Source: Gordonibacter sp036659115
GTDB lineage: Bacteria > Actinomycetota > Coriobacteriia > Coriobacteriales > Eggerthellaceae
Length of the DNA stretch: 8,287 bases
Reading direction: 5' to 3' (one strand)
Assembly (NCBI RefSeq): GCF_036659115.1
Contig: NZ_JAVXDF010000093.1
Under the pieces are notes generated by a model, which saw nothing but the letters and a program-made list of their open reading frames with translations, did no database searches and was not told the origin of the DNA. A program made the translations under genes and the position numbers. Below, in pieces: positions 1 to 5,859 of this stretch. Each line of letters starts with the position of its first letter. The first letter of the stretch is position 1.

Positions 1-156
1 GATGCCCATGCCCGCATACGTGTCCTTGCGCATCTCCCTCAGTTCGACGGCGACAACCGCCGCACGACGCTCGGGCTGCGAGGCGTACGCAAGCGGCACC
101 TCACGTGAAACGAGCGAGAATAACCGTTGCCGAACAGCTGGAGCAACCGCCGACAC
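1..156 (-). CDS. Possible 5' part of an unidentified gene running off the left edge
   Basis: On the minus strand one frame stays open from about position 156 to the window edge. Its codons are mostly G- or C-ending, and the translated end (…VAVELREMRKDTYAGMGI) has a natural helix-like composition. The candidate start is a GTG at 156-154; an AAGGGG stretch lies about 12 nt upstream, which is too far for a strong ribosome site, so the start is uncertain. I do not recognise the protein. The opposite strand is also open from position 1 to a TGA at 106-108 (ending …GVRKRHLT), so the coding strand is not settled. If real on the minus strand, it would be the next gene after the NSS transporter, separated from it by a terminator-like hairpin. 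Confidence 0.25.
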   Translation of the reverse strand, partial: MSAVAPAVRQRLFSLVSREVPLAYASQPERRAAVVAVELREMRKDTYAGMGI

Positions 157-162
157 AAGGAA

Positions 163-187
163 AGGGCGCCCCTTTTGGAGACGCCCT
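163..187 (-). terminator. Probable terminator of the NSS transporter gene
   Basis: Read on the minus strand, AGGGCG (187-182) pairs perfectly with CGCCCT (168-163) around a 13-nt loop, followed by a short T-rich stretch (TTCCTT). It starts about 30 nt after the transporter stop codon. An alternative compact hairpin, AAAGGG-GCG-CCCTTT (175-161), overlaps it. The U-tract is short and interrupted, so termination may be partial. Confidence 0.5.
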
Positions 188-217
188 GAGAGAAAACCGT
201 TGACTGCGTCAGCGCCG

Positions 218-1600
218 CTACATTTTAAACAGCCCGAACTGCGCGGCAACGAAGGCAACCAGGATCACCGTGACCAACACCGGTGCCACGTACTTGATCA
301 TGATCGTCCAAGCCTTCTCCAACTTGAACGGACCCGAGAGTGTCACCTCACGTACAATAAGCTTCGGTTTCACGACCCAGCCTACAAAAATACACGTCAA
401 AAGCGCGACGATGGGCATAAGTACCGAGTTTGAGATGAAGTCAAAGAAGTCCAGCATAGTCGTTCCCGCACCCAAAGGCTCGATAAACGAGAGGCCGTTG
501 TAGCCGAGGTTCACCAGCGAGCCAGCTACCACGATGAACGCCATCACGGCGATAAGCGCCTTCTTACGCGACCACTTCGCACCGTCCTGCACGATGGAAA
601 CACAGGTCTCCATAAGCGAGATACCGCTGGTCAGTGCCGCAAACAGCACCAGCAGGAAGAATAGGAAGCCCACGAATTGCGAAGCACCGCCCATCTGGGC
701 GAACACCTCCGGCAAGATCACGAACATAAGCGACGGGCCCGACTTGGCCGCCACCGCGTCGCCCGAACCCATAGCCACGAACGCCGCCGGCACGATCATG
801 AGACCGGCCAAAAACGACACGCCGATATCAAAGCCGCCGATGCGCACGACACTCTGCGTAAGGCTGGACTTCTCATCAAGGTACGAGCCATACGTGATCA
901 TGATGCCCATGGCCAGCGACAAGCTGTAGAACATCTGCCCCAATGCGCTGATGACCAGCTCTGGCGAGAACTTGCTGAAATCAGGCACCAGGTAGTACGC
1001 CGCGCCTTCGAGCGCGCCCGGCATGGTAAGGGTGTACGCCGCGATGCCCACCGCCACGACGATCAGCGCGGGCATCATGAACAGGTTCGCCTTCTCGATG
1101 CCACCCTTCACACCCCGTGCGACGACAACGAACACGATGGCCATGAACACGAACATCCACAGGAAGCTCTCCACGTTGCTGGTGATGAAGCCCGTGAAGA
1201 AGTTACCGCCGTCGGCCAGCGCCGCCGGGCCTTCGAACACGTAAGCCGCCGTGTACTTCGTCACCCATCCGCCGATGATAGAGTAGTACGGCACGATAAC
1301 GAACGGCACGATGGACGCCAGGACGCCGATGATGGCGTACTTCTTTCCGAACTGCCTGAATGCTCCAATGGCCGACTGGCCGGTAAGGCGGCCAAGTGCC
1401 GTCTCCAGCAGCAGAAGCGATACGCCGAGCGTGAACACCAGCACGAGATACGTAAGCAGAAACGTACCGCCGCCGTACTTTGCCGCCAAATAGGGAAAGC
1501 GCCACATATTCCCCAAGCCCACAGCAGATGCTGCTGCAGCTAGAATAAACGCCCACTTGCCCGACCATGCCGAGCGCGCGGGAGCATCAGTTGATGCCAT
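218..1600 (-). CDS. Neurotransmitter:sodium symporter (NSS) family amino-acid transporter
   Basis: This is a 460-residue inner-membrane protein of the SNF/NSS family (LeuT fold), expected to import an amino acid with Na+. The family signature is plain at residues 22-46 (AVGLGNMWRFP, then KYGGGTF), covering the broken first helix that binds substrate and Na+. Helix 6 carries GQMFYSLSLAMG…ITYGSY (221-240), the second unwound substrate-site helix. SLMETCVSIVQD (328-339) matches the helix 8 region. Length and hydrophobic pattern fit the 11-helix bacterial subgroup (Tyt1/MhsT-like) rather than 12-helix LeuT. The start at 1600 is chosen because a perfect AGGAGG lies 6 nt upstream and the protein then begins just before helix 1. 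An in-frame extension to 1870 is Arg/Cys-rich, unlike the family, and crosses the promoter region. The stop is TAG. Substrate cannot be read from sequence. It is divergent from asnB. Confidence 0.93.
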   Translation of the reverse strand: MASTDAPARSAWSGKWAFILAAAASAVGLGNMWRFPYLAAKYGGGTFLLTYLVLVFTLGVSLLLLETALGRLTGQSAIGAFRQFGKKYAIIGVLASIVPFVIVPYYSIIGGWVTKYTAAYVFEGPAALADGGNFFTGFITSNVESFLWMFVFMAIVFVVVARGVKGGIEKANLFMMPALIVVAVGIAAYTLTMPGALEGAAYYLVPDFSKFSPELVISALGQMFYSLSLAMGIMITYGSYLDEKSSLTQSVVRIGGFDIGVSFLAGLMIVPAAFVAMGSGDAVAAKSGPSLMFVILPEVFAQMGGASQFVGFLFFLLVLFAALTSGISLMETCVSIVQDGAKWSRKKALIAVMAFIVVAGSLVNLGYNGLSFIEPLGAGTTMLDFFDFISNSVLMPIVALLTCIFVGWVVKPKLIVREVTLSGPFKLEKAWTIMIKYVAPVLVTVILVAFVAAQFGLFKM

Positions 1601-1606
1601 CGAAAA

Positions 1607-1612
1607 CCTCCT
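1607..1612 (-). promoter_or_regulatory. Ribosome binding site that fixes the NSS transporter start
   Basis: The minus strand reads AGGAGG, 6 nt before the ATG at 1600-1598. It is a perfect Shine-Dalgarno match and settles the start against the longer in-frame possibility at 1870. Confidence 0.85.
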
Positions 1613-1706
1613 GGTACCGATAATCCTGCAATCCTCTGCACGGATTTCGAAGCGAGGACATCGGACCAGACGTGCCGATCCCCTCGTTTCGCAATCCGAA
1701 TGCACC

Positions 1707-1712
1707 ATTATA
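1707..1712 (-). promoter_or_regulatory. Candidate -10 element (TATAAT) for the NSS transporter gene
   Basis: The minus strand has a perfect TATAAT at 1712-1707, about 107 nt upstream of the transporter ATG, giving a leader of roughly 100 nt. No good -35 is visible at 16-18 nt; the best is a weak TTCGTT at 16 nt. The promoter may be activator-dependent or the match may be chance. Confidence 0.5.
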
Positions 1713-1761
1713 CCGGGAAAGGGCTCCGAACGAATCACATTTCTCCTACGAAACGCCTCAC

Positions 1762-1794
1762 CACCTCCGCACCTCCCGCACCTCCGCACCTCCG
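1762..1794. repeat. Four tandem copies of an 8-9 bp unit (CACCTCCG / CGGAGGTG)
   Basis: Units lie at 1762-1769, 1770-1778 (one extra C), 1779-1786 and 1787-1794. On the minus strand each unit contains GGAGGTG, a perfect Shine-Dalgarno heptamer; on the plus strand each contains CACCTCC, the anti-Shine-Dalgarno core of 16S rRNA. The array is in the divergent region, upstream of the candidate NSS -10 and about 50 bp upstream of the candidate asnB -35. No convincing ORF begins right after it on the minus strand. Confidence 0.75.
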
Positions 1795-1841
1795 CAAGGG
1801 GCGATTGCCTCCCTGCAAATCTGAGGTCTTGGTTAAGATGC

Positions 1842-1870
1842 TTGGGCATCGCCTCCCTTTCCTTTATCAT
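1842..1870 (+). promoter_or_regulatory. Candidate asnB promoter
   Basis: TTGGGC at 1842-1847 (3/6 of the -35 consensus) and TATCAT at 1865-1870 (5/6 of the -10 consensus) are separated by exactly 17 bp. Transcription would start near 1877, giving a leader of about 90 nt. A small palindrome, GATGC-TTGG-GCATC, overlaps the -35 box. Confidence 0.45.
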
Positions 1871-1950
1871 GGCCCATAAGATAAGTGGCTGAGCTATCCA
1901 AATTTACTCCCCGCTTTGCCTGCACACGCGAGCTGAGCGCAAAACACGAT

Positions 1951-1956
1951 GAGGAG
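1951..1956 (+). promoter_or_regulatory. Ribosome binding site that fixes the asnB start
   Basis: GAGGAG lies 10 nt before the ATG at 1967. This site supports initiation at the codon followed directly by TGC, which gives the mandatory catalytic Cys2, rather than at the in-frame ATG at 1949. Confidence 0.75.
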
Positions 1957-1966
1957 CACCAACGAT

Positions 1967-3937
1967 ATGTGCGGTATCTGCGGATTCACCGGCGCGACCG
2001 ACGAGCGCGCGCCTATTCTGAAAGCCATGTGCGACGTCATGGCTCATCGCGGGCCCGACGGCGAAGGACAGTATACCGACGACGGCATCGCTTTCGGGCA
2101 TCGTCGCCTGTCGCTGATCGACCTCGAAGGCGGCAACCAGCCCATGGTGCGCTCGACGGGCGAGTATGCAGCCCGCATCACTTCTCCCGCACTTGCAGGC
2201 GATGGCACGCCGGCGCTGGGCGCCGAGGCCGCTGCCGCAAAGGGCGACTATGCCATCGTATTCAACGGCGAGATATACAACTATCAGGACCTGCGCGCCG
2301 AGCTCGAGACGCAGGGTTGGGAATTCCAAACGCATTCCGACACCGAAGTGCTGCTCACGGGCTATTTGGCCTGGGGCGAAGAAGTGCTCGACCGTCTGCG
2401 CGGCATGTTCGCGTTCGCCCTGTGGAACCGGCAGACCCGCGAGTTGTTCTGCGCGCGCGACTTCTTCGGCATCAAGCCTTTCTACTACACCGTACAAGAC
2501 GGCCAGTTCATCTTCGCCTCCGAGATCAAATGCATCCTGGAGCACCCCGCCTACGAGCGCAAGTTGAACGAAGAGGCGCTGGAGCAGTACCTGTGCTTCC
2601 AGTTCTCGGCGTTGGACGAGACGTTCTTCAAGGACATCTTCAAGCTGGCCCCCGCGCACTGCATGACCGTGCACGCCGACGGCACGACCGAGACGCGTCG
2701 CTGGTGGCGTCCCACCTACGACTTCGACGAGAGCCGCAGCCGCGAAGACACCGTGGAAGCCATCGACGAGGCTGTGCACGAGAGCGTGCGTTACCACAAC
2801 GTGGCCGATGTGGAGGTAGGATCGTTTTTGTCGAGCGGCATCGATTCCAGCTACATGGCGGCATGCCTGGCCCAGGAGAACCCCTCCATCAAGACGTTCA
2901 CCGTGGGCTTTGCGGAATACGAGGGCGAGCGCGACGAAATAACCTGGGCGCGCGAGCTGGCCGACGAGCTGCATATCGCAAACAACTCCAAGCACATCGG
3001 CGAGGACGAGTACTGGGAGGTGCTGCCGCGCGTGCAGTGGCACATGGACGAGCCTTCGGCCGACCCCAGCGCCGTCGCCCTGTACTTTGTGGACCAGGAG
3101 GCCGCCAAACAGGTGAAGGCCGTGCTCTCCGGCGAAGGCGCCGACGAGTTCTTCGGCGGCTACCGCATCTACCAGACGCCGTTCGCGAACCAGAAGCTCG
3201 CCTGGGCGCCGAAGGGCCTGTTGCGCGGCGCGTCGAAGATGGCGCGGGGCTTGGGCGTGCGCGGCGCAAACTACCTAGAGCGCGCCTCTGAACAGGTCGA
3301 GGACTGGTACTACACCAATGCCAACGGCGTGGCGTTCTCACCTGAGGAGCGCAACCGCCTGCGCGTGGGCAAGCGCGCAAACACAGAAGAGCACATCCCC
3401 ACACCGCAAGAGCTGACAGCCCCGGTATACGCCGAGGTCGCCGGTCTGGACGAAACCACGCGCATGCAGTACGCCGATCTGTTCTTTTGGCTGGTGGGAG
3501 ACATCCTGCTGAAGACCGACAAGATGTCGATGGCCCACTCGCTGGAGTCGCGCGTGCCGTTTCTGGATAAGCAGGTGTTCGACGTGTCGCGCACCATTCC
3601 CACGCGCCTGAAGGCCGACAACGACCAGACGAAGCTCACGCTGCGCGAGGCCGCCGAACGGGCCATCCCCAAAGACTGGGCGCAGAAGGAGAAACTGGGG
3701 TTCCCGGTACCCGTGGTGAACTGGCTGCGTCAAGACCGTTACTACAACGAGATCAAAGGCTGGTTTACCGGGGACATCGCGCAGCAGTTCTTCAACACCG
3801 ACGAGCTGGTGCGCTTGCTGGACGAGCACAAGGCCGGCGCCGACCGCTCCCGCAAGATCTGGATCGTCTACATGTTCCTCATGTGGTACAAGATTTACTT
3901 CGTGGACAAGAAGGCACCGGAGAAGCCGGCAGCATAA
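1967..3937 (+). CDS. asnB: Asparagine synthetase B (glutamine-hydrolysing)
   Basis: This cytoplasmic enzyme makes asparagine from aspartate, ATP and glutamine. It is 656 residues. The start at 1967 is required because class II glutaminases use the Cys exposed after Met removal: the protein begins MCGICGF, so Cys2 is the nucleophile. Glutaminase pocket residues are present: HRRLS (R47), FNGEIYN (99-105) and HSDTEVLL (D125). The synthetase half carries the ATP pyrophosphatase loop SSGIDSS (289-295), LSGEGADEFFGGY (from about 387) and KTDKMSMAHSLESRVPFLD (516-534). The C-terminal region KLGFPVPVVNWL and SRKIWIVYMFLMW fits Gram-positive AsnB. It is longer than the usual 610-635 residues, mainly because of a 28-residue Ala-rich insertion around residues 65-96, between GGNQPM and IVFNGE (see repeat). 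The gene is divergent from the NSS gene, convergent with the SSS gene, and probably monocistronic. A role in capsule or antibiotic amidation (AsnB-like homologues) is possible but less likely. Confidence 0.95.
   Translation: MCGICGFTGATDERAPILKAMCDVMAHRGPDGEGQYTDDGIAFGHRRLSLIDLEGGNQPMVRSTGEYAARITSPALAGDGTPALGAEAAAAKGDYAIVFNGEIYNYQDLRAELETQGWEFQTHSDTEVLLTGYLAWGEEVLDRLRGMFAFALWNRQTRELFCARDFFGIKPFYYTVQDGQFIFASEIKCILEHPAYERKLNEEALEQYLCFQFSALDETFFKDIFKLAPAHCMTVHADGTTETRRWWRPTYDFDESRSREDTVEAIDEAVHESVRYHNVADVEVGSFLSSGIDSSYMAACLAQENPSIKTFTVGFAEYEGERDEITWARELADELHIANNSKHIGEDEYWEVLPRVQWHMDEPSADPSAVALYFVDQEAAKQVKAVLSGEGADEFFGGYRIYQTPFANQKLAWAPKGLLRGASKMARGLGVRGANYLERASEQVEDWYYTNANGVAFSPEERNRLRVGKRANTEEHIPTPQELTAPVYAEVAGLDETTRMQYADLFFWLVGDILLKTDKMSMAHSLESRVPFLDKQVFDVSRTIPTRLKADNDQTKLTLREAAERAIPKDWAQKEKLGFPVPVVNWLRQDRYYNEIKGWFTGDIAQQFFNTDELVRLLDEHKAGADRSRKIWIVYMFLMWYKIYFVDKKAPEKPAA
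2158..2253 (+). repeat. In-frame 84-bp insertion in asnB bounded by 12-bp direct repeats
   Basis: GGGCGAGTATGC (2158-2169) and GGGCGACTATGC (2242-2253) differ at one base and lie exactly 84 bp (28 codons) apart. They encode GEYA and GDYA. Deleting one repeat plus the intervening DNA restores the sequence QPMVRSTGDYAIVFNGE, which as I recall has the normal spacing between QP and FNGE in Bacillus-type AsnB. The inserted segment is Ala/Gly/Pro-rich and probably a surface loop next to the glutaminase pocket. No inverted termini or coding content suggest a mobile element. Confidence 0.7.
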
Positions 3938-4053
3938 GCGCATAGTAACGACTTTAAATCGGAACCGGCTGCCTTAAACCGTGACTATCTCTGCAAAAAG
4001 TGGAGAGATGTTTCAGGGCGATATTTTTCTCTATTGCTCATTGCACGAACACT

Positions 4054-4092
4054 GGCTGTTCCGCAAACAGCGGTCTTTTCAAGGGAACAGCC
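4054..4092. terminator. Overlapping hairpins between convergent asnB and the SSS gene
   Basis: On the plus strand GCTGTT-CCGCA-AACAGC (4055-4071) is a 6-bp stem followed by GGTCTTTT, a plausible weak terminator for asnB about 118 nt after its stop. A larger perfect 9-bp stem, GGCTGTTCC (4054-4062) with GGAACAGCC (4084-4092) around 21 nt, uses the same left arm and exists on both strands, so it could also end the SSS transcript from the other side. U-tracts are short. The rest of 3938-4133 shows only a weak 6-bp inverted repeat (3987-3992/4004-4009) and no ORF I can support. Confidence 0.4.
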
Positions 4093-4133
4093 CGTAGCAA
4101 ACGCACAGAGAACTCCTTGCACCGAATGCAACC

Positions 4134-5663
4134 TTACGCTTGGGCCCCCTGTCCTGGGCCGACGTAGCCTGGTTCGACTTCGTTCACGTCGGGTACGGTT
4201 TCCAAGCCCGCTTCGCGGCGTGCGCGCAGCTCCTCTTTAGTGAGGCCCTTCCAATCGGGCTCGATACCCAGCTTCCGGTCGCGCGCCTGTGCCACCAAGC
4301 CGGGGATAACGTAGGCCAGCGTACACGCGATAAGACCGTAGAGGTTCACGCCCAAAAGCACCGCCGACTTGCCGCCACCAATGGCTAAACCCGCCACTAA
4401 CCCCGGCGCGAACGAGTACGCAAACCCGAGCACAATGCCAATCCAAAAGCACAGATGGAACCCGAGCTTCGTAGGCTTCACACGGCCGTGCAGCAAAAAG
4501 ATGGGACCCAGACCCATAATCATGGTGCCCGAGATGGTGGTGGCGGCGAGGATGCTCGTGCCCACAAGCATAGGCAGATTGCCTACAAACGCAAACAGCA
4601 CCATCACGCCCATGCCAATAACACGTGCTTTGTTCCCGAAGTCCTTATTCACTATGTGCGGTAAATCGCGTGCGGCCAGCTTTGACAAACTGGAGAACGT
4701 CGAGTCGAGCGTGGAGCCTGCGGCAAATATCATCATCAGCGCCATGGCGAAGAATGCCGCCATCGACGTGGCCGCACCCACTGCGGCTGGCACATTGGAT
4801 GACAGCGGAATGCCCACGAGCTGCGCATGGATGCCAATGAAACTGAACAGCAGAATAGCCAAAAAGCCCAGCACACCCGAAACCACGAACGCTTTCACCA
4901 TGGTCTTCTCTTCGGTAATAAAACCGCGATCGGTAAGCACCGGGTCGTGGAACGGATAGCTGAACAACTGCAACACCGTAACAAGCAGCAAGTCAACACC
5001 CGTGTCAAGCGACCAGGTACCGGAAGTCATATAGTCGGAAAACGAATGCTGCGGCAAAATCCAAGCTGCAATACCAATAAGCACCACCACAAACAAGATG
5101 GTCTGCACGGCATCGGTCACCAGCGAGCTACGCAGGCCTCCCCACATGGCGTAGGCCAACGTGATCAGCGTGAACAACGTAGCCGCAATGATAAAATACA
5201 TGCTGCCGGACTCGCCATAGTAACCGCCCACAACCGAAGAGTTGCTCCACACCTCATTGAACAGGCGAATGAGGATGGCCAGCGAGAACACGAATGCCGC
5301 CGCAATACCGTAGTTCTTTGTAAGGAAGCTCACGAGGCCCTTGGCCAGAAATTTAGTGCGCAAGCGATAAATGGCAAAGCCTGCCAGCGGGATGCATAGC
5401 CAGTACGTGGCATAAGCCACGCCGCCCACCAGGCCGTACTCACAGCCAAGGTTCGCTGCGTTTGTCACCGACTTCGCGAAGATCCAGCTGATGAAGATAC
5501 TCGTGGTCAGCAAAAACAGCGAAGCCGGCTTACCATCTTTACGCTCACCCTTAAAAAACCCGCCCAAAGTAACCGCATGAGGCGAAATGGCAATCATCAC
5601 GATTCCGTACACAATGAGGAATCCCCAGAAAAATACTCCCCTCATTCCCGACATGTCGATCAC
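4134..5663 (-). CDS. Sodium:solute symporter (SSS) family transporter
   Basis: From the GTG at 5663 this is a 509-residue polytopic inner-membrane protein of the SSS family (PutP/PanF-like, LeuT fold), expected to couple Na+ entry to solute uptake. The family signature AYAMWGGLRSSLVTDAVQ lies at about residues 170-187, and the TM8 motif STLDSTFSSLSKLAARD at 317-333 includes Ser/Thr residues that line the Na+ site in characterised members. Hydrophobic segments fit about 13 helices, with the first starting near residue 9. The tail after about 460 is charged and cytoplasmic-looking. Start choice: AAGGGGG lies 8 nt upstream of GTG 5663. In-frame alternatives are GTG 5705 (weaker site), ATG 5654 and ATG 5645. 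The stop is TAA. The substrate is unknown; proline, pantothenate and organic acids are all family possibilities. The gene is downstream of the radical SAM fusion on the same strand but has its own promoter candidate. Confidence 0.92.
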   Translation of the reverse strand: MIDMSGMRGVFFWGFLIVYGIVMIAISPHAVTLGGFFKGERKDGKPASLFLLTTSIFISWIFAKSVTNAANLGCEYGLVGGVAYATYWLCIPLAGFAIYRLRTKFLAKGLVSFLTKNYGIAAAFVFSLAILIRLFNEVWSNSSVVGGYYGESGSMYFIIAATLFTLITLAYAMWGGLRSSLVTDAVQTILFVVVLIGIAAWILPQHSFSDYMTSGTWSLDTGVDLLLVTVLQLFSYPFHDPVLTDRGFITEEKTMVKAFVVSGVLGFLAILLFSFIGIHAQLVGIPLSSNVPAAVGAATSMAAFFAMALMMIFAAGSTLDSTFSSLSKLAARDLPHIVNKDFGNKARVIGMGVMVLFAFVGNLPMLVGTSILAATTISGTMIMGLGPIFLLHGRVKPTKLGFHLCFWIGIVLGFAYSFAPGLVAGLAIGGGKSAVLLGVNLYGLIACTLAYVIPGLVAQARDRKLGIEPDWKGLTKEELRARREAGLETVPDVNEVEPGYVGPGQGAQA

Positions 5664-5671
5664 CGCACACG

Positions 5672-5678
5672 CCCCCTT
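5672..5678 (-). promoter_or_regulatory. Ribosome binding site favouring the GTG start of the SSS gene
   Basis: The minus strand reads AAGGGGG, 8 nt before GTG 5663-5661. The spacing to ATG 5654 would be 17 nt, which is too long, so the GTG start is preferred. Confidence 0.55.
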
Positions 5679-5725
5679 CGTTCGTTCGCTTCCCCACCCT
5701 ATCACAGCGCCGCCATCTCGATTCC

Positions 5726-5785
5726 AAAAAAGACCGAAACGGACCTGCTGCTGAATTACGAAGGCACCGCTTTGCGAGCAGCGCC
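5726..5785 (-). promoter_or_regulatory. Structured leader of the SSS gene, attenuator-like
   Basis: On minus-strand RNA, GGCGCUGCU (5785-5777) can pair over all 9 positions, with two G-U pairs, to AGCGGUGCC (5771-5763) around a 5-nt loop. Part of the same left arm, GCUGCU (5782-5777), can instead pair with AGCAGC (5752-5747), so the two helices exclude each other. A weak hairpin, GUCCG-UUU-CGGUC, then leads directly into six U (5731-5726). The G-U pairs mean the full stem forms only in the minus-strand transcript. It could equally be a terminator for the upstream radical SAM gene; no riboswitch class is recognised. Confidence 0.35.
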
Positions 5786-5800
5786 TTTACTACGTTTACC

Positions 5801-5829
5801 AGAATACGTAATTTAATGGATTATGTCTA
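5801..5829 (-). promoter_or_regulatory. Candidate promoter of the SSS gene
   Basis: The minus strand reads TAGACA (5829-5824, 5/6 of the -35 consensus), then exactly 17 bp, then TATTCT (5806-5801, 4/6 of the -10). The predicted start near 5794 gives a leader of about 130 nt. The local DNA is markedly AT-rich compared with the flanking genes. Confidence 0.5.
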
Positions 5830-5856
5830 CTATTGGATAGTATTTTATAGTAGACA
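5824..5856. promoter_or_regulatory. Inverted repeat overlapping the SSS promoter, operator candidate
   Basis: TGTCTACTAT (5824-5833) and ATAGTAGACA (5847-5856) are perfect reverse complements around 13 bp. A third half-site, ATAGTA (5837-5842), makes a second smaller palindrome, TACTAT-TGG-ATAGTA (5828-5842), and lies 10 bp, about one helical turn, from the ATAGTA at 5847. The left arm coincides with the candidate -35 box, as expected for a repressor site. It begins 4 nt after the upstream radical SAM stop codon. No U-tract follows, so it is not a standard terminator. Confidence 0.55.
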
Positions 5857-5859
5857 AGA

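Noticed and set aside
218..1870. Longer 550-residue version of the NSS transporter starting at 1870.
   Set aside because: The extra 90 residues are Arg/Cys-rich and unlike the family, run through the candidate promoter and the tandem repeat, and a perfect AGGAGG stands 6 nt before the ATG at 1600.
1949..1966. Start of asnB at the ATG at 1949.
   Set aside because: This would bury the catalytic Cys at residue 8; class II glutaminases need it right after the initiator Met, and GAGGAG is correctly placed for 1967.
1885..3291. A 468-codon plus-strand ORF overlapping asnB in another frame.
   Set aside because: Its product is dominated by Arg, Ala and His from a shifted high-GC reading; it lies inside asnB, which has all its catalytic motifs.
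1904..3943. Minus-strand ORFs antisense to asnB (1904-3043, 3338-3943 and smaller ones).
   Set aside because: They are typical antisense shadows of a high-GC gene, with no recognisable motifs and no convincing ribosome sites.
5824..5856. The inverted repeat as a rho-independent terminator of the radical SAM gene.
   Set aside because: The stem is AU-rich and no U-tract follows on the minus strand.
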